Below, piece by piece: positions 31,132-41,271 of a stretch of 64,000 nucleotides of DNA. Within the stretch, counting starts at the first letter, position 1, and each line of letters starts with the position of its first letter. Position numbers and translations under genes: made by a program. The notes under the pieces were generated by a model. That model saw nothing but the letters and a program-made list of their open reading frames with translations. It was not told the DNA's origin and did not search any database. The stretch is taken from contig NIZT01000005.1 of the NCBI GenBank assembly GCA_003315655.1, positions 1 through 64,000 of the forward strand, in the 5' to 3' direction. The DNA is from Candidatus Methanobinarius endosymbioticus (GTDB lineage: Archaea; Methanobacteriota; Methanobacteria; Methanobacteriales; Methanobacteriaceae).

Positions 31132-31662
31132 CTAATATTTTTTTATCATATAATAAATTGTTCTAAGAGGAATATTTTCTCTTTTTGATATTTTTTGTGG
31201 AGAGATGCCAGATTTAGCTAAATTTTTTACGTTTGTCCATATGGAATCTGAATATTTACTTTTTTTTCCTACTTTTAATTTAAGACTTTCATCTTTAAAA
31301 CTATTTTTAATATAATAAATTGTTTTTAATGGCAAATTCACTTTTTCAGCTATTTGTAGTGGAGTTTTTCCTTGTTTAAGTAATTCAAGAATTTCTTTCT
31401 TTTTTTCATCACTATATTTTTTTCTATTTCCCCAATTATGTTTTATTTCTACAATTATGCCTAATTCTTTTAAAACTTCTAAATATTTTTTAGAAATTCT
31501 TTTATATATACTAGGTGGGCATGTAATTTTTTTCAAATTAGGATATTCATCCATTAATTCTACAATTAATTTTGAACTTAATTGAGAGCTGATATGAATT
31601 ATTTCATCTTTTTCCAAACTTTTGGAGCTTAAATTTTTATTATATGAGTTTTCATCTGGCAT
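31132..31662 (-). CDS. DUF1699-like protein with two helix-turn-helix repeats
   Basis: A 176-residue protein. Residues about 20-80 (DEIIHISSQLSSKLIVELMD, YPNLKKITCPPSIYKRI) match the archaeal DUF1699 domain as I remember it. Two tandem helix-turn-helix units follow: KYSDEKKKEILELLKQGKTP..IAEKVNLPLKTIYYI (about 82-118) and KYSDSIWTNVKNLAKSGISP..ISKRENIPLRTIYYM (about 137-173). This layout suggests a DNA-binding regulator whose N-terminal domain could sense a ligand or mediate assembly. The target is unknown. It lies 100 bp downstream of the DUF530 gene on the same strand. Confidence 0.65.
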   Translation of the reverse strand: MPDENSYNKNLSSKSLEKDEIIHISSQLSSKLIVELMDEYPNLKKITCPPSIYKRISKKYLEVLKELGIIVEIKHNWGNRKKYSDEKKKEILELLKQGKTPLQIAEKVNLPLKTIYYIKNSFKDESLKLKVGKKSKYSDSIWTNVKNLAKSGISPQKISKRENIPLRTIYYMIKKY

Positions 31663-31761
31663 CTTAGATAACCATAATGTATTTTTTTTAAAAATTATTT
31701 GTTTTTTATAGTTATTTATTTAACATATATTAATTTATTATTAGTTTATTTGTAATATTAA

Positions 31762-33438
31762 TTATTTTTTTATCATTTCTAAGAATTTTTTTGATTTATT
31801 GGTTTTTGGATTTTTAAAGGTATTTATATTTTTTATTTCTTTTTCAACACTTTTTTCTGTAACATTAAATGCTTTTGAAGATAAAGAAACAGATATATTG
31901 CAATTTGAACTGATTATTGCTGCACCCATAGCAACATAATCAATTTGAATATGGGATCCTTTTATTTTTCTTTCTAGGTTGAATTTTTTATTTAATAATA
32001 AATCCATATTTTGAAGTTCAATAATTTTTTCACTTTCATTTATTTTTAAAATTTTGACTACTTCTTTATTCATATTTTCAAAGATTTTTCTTTGTTTTCT
32101 ATCAATATCACTTCTAAGGTAAGGGAAAGGCCCTCCATATCTTTTTCTTCTATCGTAAGAAGTTGTTAAATAATATTTAAATATATCCCAAATTATAAGA
32201 GTTGGACCTACTTCTGAAAATAGATTTTTTTCTACAGTTTTTCTTTTTTTCATATCTTGAAGCAATTGTGGATCTAAATTTTCTCTTTTACTCATTAATC
32301 CGACAGTTTTTAATCTGTTTTCAACTTCAAACCTTTGCCATTCTTCTAAAGAATCTTCTTCTACAATGAATTTAGGACGTTGTAATTTAACATCTCTAAC
32401 AATTTCATCATATTTGGCTAATTTATAAATATTACTAGTTTTATCTTTTAATATTGCTTCTTTATTGTTCTGCACAATATTTTCTGCATATTTTGAATAA
32501 CCAATAGCTAATGCCATTCTAGCATGTTTATCATTAATTATGGTAGGTTTTGTTCTATGAAATTGCAAAAATTCAATTCTGACATTTTTTCCATATTGTT
32601 TTCTTATTTCTTCTTCATAACAGTCTACATATTCTGAATCTAAAGTTACTCTTTTTTTAATCCATCTTTTGTTTTCTTTAAATCTAATTACTGCAGAAAC
32701 TGTTTTTACAACGCCTTTTCTCTCTTGTTTTAGAAGATTTAAAATTTTTTTTAATGCTTCTCTTCCCCAACTTGTCATTTCTGACATTAGAACCATATAA
32801 TTTCCAGATAATGGTAAATAAGGTATGATTTCTAAACGATAAACTCCAGTTTTATTAATTTCAAATTTAAATTCATTGGTTCCACAGCTACATTCTTCTT
32901 TAGAATTTTCTGAATAATTTTGATCGTATTTAAACTTTTCTTGTTTGTTGGAAGTGTTATCATCATTTTTTTCTGTATGGTTTTTATCTTTTAATTGTTC
33001 TTGTTTAGATAATCCCATATATGTAGAAGGTTTATATGACTTAGAACAAGATTCACATTTAAAAACTCCGTATTCTTCTAAATGACCTATAGCTATTTTA
33101 TGAGCATCATTGGCTGATTTAACTCTATTTAATATATTTTTTTTAGCTGTTGCTTTCATTCTGAAGTATTGTCCATGTCGATTGACTTCATTTAATTCTT
33201 CAAAGGCAATGTCTCCTGGAACATTAGATCCATATTTATTTAAAGAGCGATATGGTGCTGTGTAACCTTTTGAATCCATATCTTCTTTCATTTCTTGTAA
33301 TTTATTTAATCTATCTGTTAACTTACAGTATGCTGACTTAAAAACTTTAAATTTATATATACTTTCTAAGTTTATATGTTCCTTTTGAATTTCGTTCAAA
33401 AATTTTTCAGTATTACTTATAAGAATAGATTCATCCAT
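31762..33438 (-). CDS. DUF530 family protein
   Basis: A 558-residue protein of a family known mainly from methanogens. The opening ESILISNTEKFLNEIQKEH and blocks such as YRSLNKYGSNVPGDIAFEEL, GVYRLEIIPYLPLSGNYMVL, WGREALKKILNLLKQERKGV and YDRRKRYGGPFPYLRSDIDR look strongly conserved. A zinc-ribbon-like pair (FKCESCSKS, ECSCGTNEF) is split by a 45-residue Asn/Lys/Glu-rich insert. Function is unknown; the basic C-terminal half and zinc site suggest nucleic-acid binding, which is inference. The start is firm (GGTGAT-N3-ATG). Confidence 0.65.
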   Translation of the reverse strand: MDESILISNTEKFLNEIQKEHINLESIYKFKVFKSAYCKLTDRLNKLQEMKEDMDSKGYTAPYRSLNKYGSNVPGDIAFEELNEVNRHGQYFRMKATAKKNILNRVKSANDAHKIAIGHLEEYGVFKCESCSKSYKPSTYMGLSKQEQLKDKNHTEKNDDNTSNKQEKFKYDQNYSENSKEECSCGTNEFKFEINKTGVYRLEIIPYLPLSGNYMVLMSEMTSWGREALKKILNLLKQERKGVVKTVSAVIRFKENKRWIKKRVTLDSEYVDCYEEEIRKQYGKNVRIEFLQFHRTKPTIINDKHARMALAIGYSKYAENIVQNNKEAILKDKTSNIYKLAKYDEIVRDVKLQRPKFIVEEDSLEEWQRFEVENRLKTVGLMSKRENLDPQLLQDMKKRKTVEKNLFSEVGPTLIIWDIFKYYLTTSYDRRKRYGGPFPYLRSDIDRKQRKIFENMNKEVVKILKINESEKIIELQNMDLLLNKKFNLERKIKGSHIQIDYVAMGAAIISSNCNISVSLSSKAFNVTEKSVEKEIKNINTFKNPKTNKSKKFLEMIKK

Positions 33439-33606
33439 TTAATCACCGTGAGGACCTATCAATTACAATAATTAAGAATACGCCAGTTTTTTTATTGTAG
33501 TGATTGATATTATAGGATGTTATAACTGTATATCTTTAGTTATTCCTTTTTTCTTTTTTTAAAAGTTTTATTTTATTTTAATTAGATTAGATTATTTAAA
33601 ATATTA

Positions 33607-35657
33607 CTAGCTTATTTTTTCACCTATTTCACATTCATCTGGACTTAGTAAGGCTGCACTATCACTTGCAAATACCATTCCTTCAGACTTTACTCCAAAT
33701 AATTTTGTAGGAGGTAAATTAAATAAAACAACCACTTTTCTATTTAAAAGTTCTTCAGGAGTATACCTAGTTCCAATTCCTACAACTATTTGTAATTATT
33801 TTTTTTTACATCTACTTTCAGCTTCAATAGCTTTTTGGATCCTCCGATTTTCTCAGCTTCTAATATTTTTCCTATTCTAATATCCATTTTTGCAAAATCA
33901 TCTATAGTAATTTGATCACTCGTTATTTCATTCCCCTTTCTTTTTTGAGATTTATTTTTATTATTTTTATTATTTTCAGTTTCTTTTTTATTCTCTTTAT
34001 TTTCTTCATCTTCTAAATTTTTATAAAGATTTTCTTTTTCTTCTTCTATAACCTTTTCATCAATTTTTTTAAATAGTGGTTTTGCTTTTTTAAGTTCATG
34101 ATTCACTTCAAGAGGAATTTTAGCATCATTCCATCTTGTTTCACTTGATATATTTAATATATTTGCTATTTTTTCAGCTTTATTTGGAATATATGACTTC
34201 AACATTATAGCTAATACTTTTGATAATTGATTACATAGATATAAACAGTTACTTGCTTTTTGTTTATCTTTTTTTATTGTTTTCCAAGGTTCTTGGTCAT
34301 TGAAATATTTATTTCCTTTTTTAGCTATTTTTATTATTTCAACTAGTCCTTCTCTGAACTTGAATTCTTCTATCAATTTTCCAACAGTATTCGGTACTTC
34401 CTCTATTTCTACTTCAAATGATCTATCTTCATCAGAGGGGTTTTCATATTCTGGAACTTTGTTTTCAAAGAATTTATTTGTAAATGTAAATGTTCTATGT
34501 AAAAAGTTTCCCAATACATCAGCTAGTTCATCATTTATTCTTCTTCCAAAATCTTCCCAAGAGAAATCAGTATCTTTATTTAATGGGGCGTTTATAGTAA
34601 GATAATACCTAAGTAAATCACTATCATATTTTTTAACAAAATCTTCTACCCAAATAACCCAATTTTTACTAGTTGACATCTTTTTTCCTTCGAGTGAAAG
34701 ATATTCTCCAGCAATAATGTTTGTTGGAAGTCTACACCCATAACCTTCAAGTAAAGATGTCCAAAATAGTGCATGGTGGTAAATTATGTCTTTTCCAATA
34801 AAATGAATTGTAGTATCATTCCAATAGTCTTCCCATTTTTTTTCTGTTTTTCTTGACCATTGTGCAGCAGATGATATGTATCCCAAAAATGCTTCTCCCC
34901 ATACATATATTATTTTTCCCTCTGCTTCTTTAAGTGGAATTGGAATACCCCAATCCATATCTCTACTTAATATCCAATCATTTAATCCTTCTTTAAGCCA
35001 ATTCATTGCATAATTTTTAACATTAGCTGGCATATCTTTATTTGAGTCTATATATTGTTCAACACTATTTTGAAAGTTACTAAGTCTAAAAAAGTATTGG
35101 TTAGATTCTTTTATAATAGGAGTATGGCCACAAGTTAAACATTTTGGTTCTTTTAAATCAACCACATCTAAATGTCTTCCACAACTTTCACAATGGTCTC
35201 CTCTAGCTCCTTCACTACCACAAAACTTACAAGTTCCTTCTACATACCTATCTGGTAAAAATTTTTCACATTTTTCACAATAGAGTTGTTTTATTTCTTT
35301 TTCATATATCAAATCTTTATTATATAAATCTAAAAAGAAATTTTGAGCTATATCATAATGAATTTTATCAGTAGTACGTGTAAAACTATCAAGAGATATA
35401 TCGCATGATTTTAAATCATTAACAATCCTGTTGTGATATCTTGTAGCTATTTCAATAGGTTCTTTTCCTTCTTTATCTGCTTTAACTGCGATTGGTGTTC
35501 CATGTTCATCTGTTGCACAAACAAAAAGTATTTCATTATCAATCATTCTATTGTAACGTGCATAAATATCTGCAGGAATATAAGTTGATCTTAAGTGCCC
35601 TAAGTGGCAGGGTCCATTTGCATATGGTAATGCACATGAAATAAAAATTTTAGACAT
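33607..35657 (-). pseudogene. metG: methionyl-tRNA synthetase; catalytic part intact, C-terminal domain frameshifted
   Basis: MetRS charges initiator and elongator tRNA-Met. The open frame 35657-33786 gives 623 residues: HIGH-type [20 protein letters not shown], the zinc knuckles YCEKCEKFL...[18 protein letters not shown]...CLTCG, WGIPIPL, and KMSKS-type [11 protein letters not shown] (about residues 330-340). A Lys/Glu/Asn-rich linker joins a C-terminal tRNA-binding OB-fold that begins [17 protein letters not shown]. There one A is missing near 33793, and the rest ([10 protein letters not shown]...PPTKLFGVKSEGM...DECEIGEK) is read in another frame to 33607. The catalytic core is complete, and MetRS works without the OB domain in some species, so the gene is probably still active, truncated. 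Confidence 0.85.
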
Positions 35658-36296
35658 ATTTCCCCCTATTAATAAATATTTTTATCTTTAAAATTGCTTT
35701 TCTGAATATTTTATTATTTTGAGTATTGTCTATAAATTGTTAACATTGCTCTATATAGTGCTTATTATTTATAAATATCATCTTTAATATCTAATGTTAC
35801 CTATTATATTTTTTATTTTTTTAATTTATACTTATTTTTGTTGTTTTCAAACTTTATAAATAATTTTTATGTAACAATACTCTCTATATTTAATTATTTG
35901 ATAATTTTGATTTAATACATAAGTATATAAAATTTAGAATTAATATATAAAAAATTAAATATGCTATATTTTTGCTTTTTTTGTTATATAAATTTGATGA
36001 TTTAATCTGAGATCTTTTTTTTACTATAATTTAATTTAAAACTAGTTATTTACTATATTATTTTAAAGATTAGTATATAATACCACAAATTTAGAATCTA
36101 TTTTATTGAATAATAGTTATTTTTATTGAATAAATAAATAATATAATAAATTAATAGATTTAAATTATAATTCAATAGATTTATTTATCAAATATAAACA
36201 TTAAATATAAAATAATTATAAATATCAATATACTTTTATAAATAAAAATTAGTATAAACAAATAATTTTTTAAAGTTTAAATACAAATATAATAAT
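35658..36296. other. long AT-rich intergenic region between divergent metG and priL
   Basis: A 640-bp divergent promoter region with multiple TATA-like sequences. I could see no coding frame, tRNA or stable G/C-containing stem in it. Confidence 0.4.
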
Positions 36297-37646
36297 ATGG
36301 TTTCATTATCATTTATAAATCCTCTTTCAGAAGAAGGACAAAGAATAGTTAAAGAAAAAGGGGATCTTAATAGTATTTTTTCAATCAATGAAGATTTAAT
36401 AGACATAGTTACGCATGATCAACGTCAAAATATTGATGATGATTCATTAATACCAAAAAGTTATGGTTATTTAGCTATTAAAAGAATTCAATGGTTTATT
36501 GAACGAAAAAATAACAAAAATTTTATTAATGATGACTATAGTTATCTTTTAAATGATGAGATAGCTGAATTTGATGTTATTTCTTTTCATTTAATCTCTC
36601 AAGCTATAGCTACTAATTTCAATCTTAATTCTCGCGAAGTTAGATTATTTGTAGAATCTCAAGGAAAACTAGTTGAGGAAAGATTAATTAAATTAATGCC
36701 TCAAGAAAGAAAAGAGATTGTTAATAAAATATTGATTCAATTAATATTTGAAGAAAATATTAGTTGGACATTTTTAAAAGATTTAGTGGCTTCTAAAAAG
36801 ATTTCTCTTACAGATTTGGTTCTTAGCAATGGAAAGATAATACTTAATAAAGAAGACTTTATTGATCGTTTTGGAGATAAATTTAAAGATAGGGCTCCAG
36901 ATAGAATGTATGAGATTATTATTGGAGATAGTATTAAAGAACTAATATTAACTACAATGATCATGCAAAACACTGAAAATTATCTTCAAAAAATAAAAGA
37001 CATGTCTTCTACTATTGAAATTCATCCTGCTATTTCTGAACTTGCTGAAGAGATAACTAAAACAATTTCCGAACTAAGTTCTAAATATAGTGAATTTCAT
37101 GGACCAAGTGGTCAAGAAAGCTATATGAAAATTGGAAAATTAATTAAAGATGCTTTTCCTCCATGTATAACTAATACAGTAGAAGGTGTTTCATCTGGAG
37201 GAAGAAATGATGCAATTGTTCTTCTTTTAACTTCTTTTGTTTCATATGCACGTTTATATCCTGCAATTTTTAAAAATGAAGGAGTTGATGTTAAAGTATC
37301 TGACATAGATCCTAATCTTAATATCACATTAAATGAAATTTTGCCTCTTATTTATGAAGCTGCAAATAATTGTTCTCCTCCTTTATTTGATGATCAACCT
37401 CAGGAAAAAATTAATATTACTTCAAAACTTGGTTTTGGAATGCATAATGATCCTGATATTGAAAATGAGGGAGAAACTACTTGGTACACTCCAATGAGTT
37501 GTGAAAAAATAAAAATGCATTTACCTCAACTATGTAGGCCAGATAAAACATGTGAGAAGATTGGAAATCCATTATCTTATTATTCAAGATCTAAATGGCA
37601 GATGCAAAAAGAAGAAAAAACAAAACAAGCAAAAGAAACAAAATAA
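36297..37646 (+). CDS. priL: DNA primase large subunit
   Basis: PriL regulates and supports the catalytic subunit PriS in making replication primers. The 449-residue protein has the N-terminal helical domain (MVSLSFINPLSEEGQRIVKE..., FERK region with QWFIERKNNK) and the C-terminal iron-sulfur domain. Cysteines at FPPCITNT, NNCSPPLF, LPQLCRPD and KTCEKIGNPLSYYSRSKW supply the [4Fe-4S] ligands. The ATG has no evident ribosome-binding site and lies just after an AT-rich promoter, so it may be leaderless. priS follows after about 95 bp, the usual archaeal pairing. Intact. Confidence 0.9.
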   Translation: MVSLSFINPLSEEGQRIVKEKGDLNSIFSINEDLIDIVTHDQRQNIDDDSLIPKSYGYLAIKRIQWFIERKNNKNFINDDYSYLLNDEIAEFDVISFHLISQAIATNFNLNSREVRLFVESQGKLVEERLIKLMPQERKEIVNKILIQLIFEENISWTFLKDLVASKKISLTDLVLSNGKIILNKEDFIDRFGDKFKDRAPDRMYEIIIGDSIKELILTTMIMQNTENYLQKIKDMSSTIEIHPAISELAEEITKTISELSSKYSEFHGPSGQESYMKIGKLIKDAFPPCITNTVEGVSSGGRNDAIVLLLTSFVSYARLYPAIFKNEGVDVKVSDIDPNLNITLNEILPLIYEAANNCSPPLFDDQPQEKINITSKLGFGMHNDPDIENEGETTWYTPMSCEKIKMHLPQLCRPDKTCEKIGNPLSYYSRSKWQMQKEEKTKQAKETK

Positions 37647-37734
37647 ACATAGTAAAATAATAAAAAACTTAAAATTAATCTAATAAATAAATTTGGTATT
37701 TTGATGGATTAATTATTTAATTATTAAATATTTG

Positions 37735-37745
37735 GTGATATTATT
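37735..37745 (+). promoter_or_regulatory. priS ribosome-binding site with AUU at the start position
   Basis: GTGAT (37735-37739, inside TTTGGTGAT), three spacer bases and then ATT (37743-37745). The same geometry with ATG is seen for proS, cca, DUF530, DUF6891, CMD, cbiC and the flavoprotein, and with TTG seven bases after GGAGA for the PHP gene and DHQ synthase II. The match decides the reading start of priS in favour of an AUU codon. Confidence 0.6.
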
Positions 37746-38717
37746 TTTGAGCCAGCTACTTTGGAAGAAAGAAGAAAATATTATAGGAATGAATGGTTTG
37801 ATAAAAATCTGCCTGAATTTATATTAGATGGTCTTAGTAAACGTGAGTTTGGATTTGACCATTTAGGGCATGGACCTAATGATAGGTATAAAGTTTTTAA
37901 AGGTAAAGATTCTCTTAGACGTTTTCTTAGATATAAAGCCCCTTTTGCAGCTTATATTTCTGTTGCTTTTTATGAAAATCCTAGAAGAAGAGGGGATTGG
38001 ATAAAATCAGAATATATTTTTGATGTTGATGCTAAAGATCTTCCTATAAGGTCTTGTAATTGTGATAGTGTATGCGAAATATGTCTTGGTGAAGCTCTTG
38101 AAATTGTAAACAATTTAATTGATACATTAGAAGGGGATATAGGTTTAAATAACATTCATCTAATATATTCTGGAAGAGGGTATCATATAAGGATATTAAA
38201 TAAAGAAATTATGGATTCTGATAGTGATCTTAGATCAGAAGTATTAAAATATGTAGCTGGAGCTGAAATTCCAAACTTGCAATATAGTAATCTTGAAGGT
38301 GGAAGTGGAAGTAGCTATAATTTTGAACATTTTTCTATTCCAATAGGTTATCCAAAAGTCTTCACTGATAGAATTAAATATAATATTCAACATTTAACAG
38401 GTAAAGAATCTATCGATGGTATTAATCCGAAACTACTAAAAGACATTATTAAGAATAGAGATTTTCTTGAAGATAATCAATGGGGAATTTTTAAAAGTAA
38501 AATAGGTCCAAGAAGATATAAAGACATGGTTAAAGCTATGGCTAGAGTTAATTTAGCTACTATTGATGCAAAAGTTACTATTGATCTTAAAAGAATTCTT
38601 AGACTTCCGAGTTCTCTTCATTCAAAAGTCAGTATGAAATGTGTTGAAGTTAAAGATAGAGAATGTTTTGATCCTCTTAAAAGTGCTGTTCCTAAATTTG
38701 TTGAAGAAAGAGAATAG
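37743..38717 (+). CDS. priS: DNA primase catalytic small subunit, probable AUU start
   Basis: PriS makes the primers for DNA replication and is essential. The frame from ATT 37743 reads (M)FEPATLEERRKYYRNEWF, and in homologs I know ATLEERR belongs to the conserved N-terminus. The only normal start, TTG 37761, would remove it and has no ribosome-binding site. Catalytic carboxylates lie in YIFDVDAKDL (about residues 95-104). A zinc motif SCNCDSVCEICLGEAL follows, and IHLIYSGRGYHIRIL and a C-terminal LKRILRLPSSLHSKVSMKCV complete the archaeo-eukaryotic primase fold. The length is about 325 residues. It follows priL. Either AUU initiates here or the codon is a sequencing error for ATG. Confidence 0.88.
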   Translation: MFEPATLEERRKYYRNEWFDKNLPEFILDGLSKREFGFDHLGHGPNDRYKVFKGKDSLRRFLRYKAPFAAYISVAFYENPRRRGDWIKSEYIFDVDAKDLPIRSCNCDSVCEICLGEALEIVNNLIDTLEGDIGLNNIHLIYSGRGYHIRILNKEIMDSDSDLRSEVLKYVAGAEIPNLQYSNLEGGSGSSYNFEHFSIPIGYPKVFTDRIKYNIQHLTGKESIDGINPKLLKDIIKNRDFLEDNQWGIFKSKIGPRRYKDMVKAMARVNLATIDAKVTIDLKRILRLPSSLHSKVSMKCVEVKDRECFDPLKSAVPKFVEERE

Positions 38718-38837
38718 ATTTTTTTATTTTAATAATTTCAATTAAAATAATTTAATACTCTATCATTACTCCAACATTCGCTAGAAGTAACAATTCAATT
38801 ATTAAATTTTGAATAATGATCATAGCTATAAATATTA

Positions 38838-39348
38838 CTAATATTTTCCAAACAGAAACTGTTTTCTTCCTGTTAATTCAAGGTCATGAAAATAAATACT
38901 AATTTTAGTATCTAATTCATGGAATTTACTTTTTAAATTTTCATTGTAAAAATAGTTTCCATTATCTCTATTAATAATTGAAGCATTTCTATATGCATTA
39001 TAAAAATTGTATATAAAAAACAAGAAAAATCATGCTTAATGTATCTGTAATTATATATTGGAATAGATGTAATGCTTTGCAAATTACTTAATAAAAGAAA
39101 TATTCCAACAAATACAAGTCTTTTTAATGTTTGTCCATTATAAAATTGTCCAAAACCGGGAAATATTAATATTATTAATGCTGCAAACTTATTTTTGTGA
39201 TAAATGATTTCATTACTTTCATTTGGATTTCTATATATAATATTTTCTCTTTGTCTTAATTTTTCTCCGCAATTTTCACAAAAAATAGCATATTCTTTTT
39301 TACAGGTTTTCCACAATTTTGACAATAATTTTAGTTTTTTTCATTCAT
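38838..39348 (-). pseudogene. zinc-ribbon TM2-like membrane protein, decayed
   Basis: The N-terminal region would read MNEK..NYCQNCGKPVKK then EYAIFCENCGEKLRQRE, a two-CxxC zinc ribbon, but TAA at codon 6 and a missing A near 39305 break it. The TM2-type hairpin follows (FAALIILIFPGFGQFYNGQT, LKRLVFVGIFLLLSN). A further shift near 39023 leads to NFYNAYRNASIINRDNGNYF and ENLKSKFHELDTKISIYF. The NGNYF..ENLK tail is shared with the TM2-like gene at 12.4 kb, so the two are paralogs. It is the last minus-strand gene before the convergent priS. Confidence 0.6.
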
Positions 39349-39406
39349 TGTTTCGTCTTTGTTATTTGTATTGGTTAGTATATTCTATTTATTGTTTTTA
39401 AGATAA

Positions 39407-40798
39407 TTATCTTTTTAATAATTGTCCTGGATTTAAAAAATCATCTAAAAAGTTTAAAAAACCATTATTTTCTTGTATTTTTTCTTTTTTCAATAATTTT
39501 TTAATTTTATTTAATTCACATGTATTTATTAAAAGATCATTTAGATTCTTACCTACTTTTATAATGTGGATGTTTTCTTGAGTTAAAACATTTTTTATGA
39601 ATTTTTTTGCTGTTGTGTAATGCCTTTCTTTATTTAAAACTAACATATCTTCGATAATATAATAATCTTCGCAATGGGACGCTATGAATTGATCGCACGC
39701 TTTTTTATCCCATATTTTTGGACCTTCATGAATATAATATTTATTTTGTTTATATACATTTAGTTCAAAGATAAAAATAGCTTTATTTTCCTCATCAGTC
39801 CAATAATCACTTTTAAAAACTGAAAAATCATTATCTTCTAATTTTTCACTTATAGACTGTTGGGTCTTTTTTAATTGTGGATGAAGAGAATCAGCTGGAA
39901 CATCCGGAATATCAAAACTTAATGTAAGCGTTTTAGTATCTCTATCTTTAAATTGCTTAAACATGTTCTTGCATTGGGGTTTTTTATCAATAATATGGAA
40001 AAATTTTATTTTTTTATCATCTTCTGAATCTAAATAGTTTCTTGAAGCTATGATGAATTCACTCATCCTCTGTTTTGTAAGTGCAGCCCCGACATTTCTA
40101 TTTTTATCAGTAGGATCTATAGCTATCAATGGATCTTTAAATAATTTATTTGTTTTATAATTTTCTAAATCAATAACTGTTTTATTTTTCCAATTACTAG
40201 CTGCTTTTAAGGTTTTTTCAAAAGTATTATATCTTAAAATTAGCATTTCACAGAGATAACCTGCAAAACCACCTACTTTAAATTCAGATCCATAAGTTCC
40301 GATTTCATTCATGAATTTTTTAAGCAGTAAAACTTCATCTTTTTGTTTTTCATCTTTTAGATGGGTTTGGATATATTTGGTATGAAGAACAGTTCTATCT
40401 ACTGCAGATTTTAATTGATTTGCATTAATTATTTTATAACATGGAACAAAATCTATATCATAACCTTCAATACAAGTTGTGAGATATGGATGAGATGCAT
40501 AGTGTTCTTCTGCTTCTCCTTTCATATATTCGCTACATTTGTATCCCAAATAAAGACCTTTTTCTTTCAGATAATCTTTATCTGCTTCAAGTGGAAAATT
40601 AATAAATATGTCTATATCTGAATTTCCAGATAACCAGGTTCCTTTAGCTATTGAACCAACAAGAATAGCTTCAACATTGATGTTTTCTTTTTTAGCTATT
40701 TTGTTAATATAATTAATAGATTTATCTGCAATTTCATGAACTTCTCTTATTTCAGGATCAGTAGGTTTAATTTCATTTAGTATTTCTTTATAGTTCAT
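39407..40798 (-). CDS. cca: CCA-adding enzyme, archaeal class I
   Basis: This nucleotidyltransferase adds or repairs the 3' CCA of tRNAs. The signature AILVGSIAKGTWLSGNSDIDIFINFP (about residues 42-67) contains the G-S and D-x-D metal ligands, with the third carboxylate in YDIDFVPCYKI. TVLHTKYIQTHL and LLKKFMNEIGTYGSEFKVGG followed by FAGYLCEMLIL define the archaeal nucleotide-selecting region. A 463-residue length fits. The start is firm (GTGAT-N3-ATG). A GMC-oxidoreductase remnant and a candidate RNA lie between it and broken thpR. Confidence 0.93.
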   Translation of the reverse strand: MNYKEILNEIKPTDPEIREVHEIADKSINYINKIAKKENINVEAILVGSIAKGTWLSGNSDIDIFINFPLEADKDYLKEKGLYLGYKCSEYMKGEAEEHYASHPYLTTCIEGYDIDFVPCYKIINANQLKSAVDRTVLHTKYIQTHLKDEKQKDEVLLLKKFMNEIGTYGSEFKVGGFAGYLCEMLILRYNTFEKTLKAASNWKNKTVIDLENYKTNKLFKDPLIAIDPTDKNRNVGAALTKQRMSEFIIASRNYLDSEDDKKIKFFHIIDKKPQCKNMFKQFKDRDTKTLTLSFDIPDVPADSLHPQLKKTQQSISEKLEDNDFSVFKSDYWTDEENKAIFIFELNVYKQNKYYIHEGPKIWDKKACDQFIASHCEDYYIIEDMLVLNKERHYTTAKKFIKNVLTQENIHIIKVGKNLNDLLINTCELNKIKKLLKKEKIQENNGFLNFLDDFLNPGQLLKR

Positions 40799-40908
40799 AA
40801 AATCACATTTAATTATTAATTTTTCTATATTTTCTTTTTAATATCTATTTTTATACATTTATAGATATAATAATTATTATTAATATAATTTTTTATTTAA
40901 AATATATT

Positions 40909-41070
40909 TTATTTAAATGTTAAAATTTGGGGCTTTCCTGGAGATTTAGGTAAAACACTAGCACTACTAATATACAAACCTTTAATTTTTGTTTCTAAGT
41001 TTTCATTTACAATTTTTTCAATTGCAGCTGTTTCACCCGGATGAGCGCCTCTTAAATTGGTTGAAACTAT
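40909..41070 (-). pseudogene. C-terminal remnant of a GMC-type oxidoreductase
   Basis: A 53-codon frame without a start reads IVSTNLRGAHPGETAAIEKI then NLETKIKGLYISSASVLPKS and PGKPQILTFK. This is the end of FAD-dependent GMC oxidoreductases (HPGGTA..., GLYVxDASVFPxSPGxPPxLT), with the conserved Asp of DAS changed to Ser. Nothing upstream on the minus strand continues the protein, so a deletion removed most of the gene. It lies 230 bp from a candidate structured RNA. Confidence 0.6.
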
Positions 41071-41271
41071 ATTTTTTTATTACTTTCATTCTTTTTATTA
41101 ATTCTTATTTATTTTTTATTTCATAATTTTTAACTTAAAATATGTTAATTTTTCTATTCAAAATAAAATTAGCTTTAAAAAATATAATATTGGTTAAAAT
41201 AGTTCTATAGGATAATTTACATGATAAATAATGGATATTGTCAAACTTCTTATTGAATAATCATGAAAAAC

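Noticed and set aside
37761-38717. TTG 37761 as the priS start
   Set aside because: It lacks a ribosome-binding site and would cut residues I believe are conserved, while GGTGAT points to ATT 37743.
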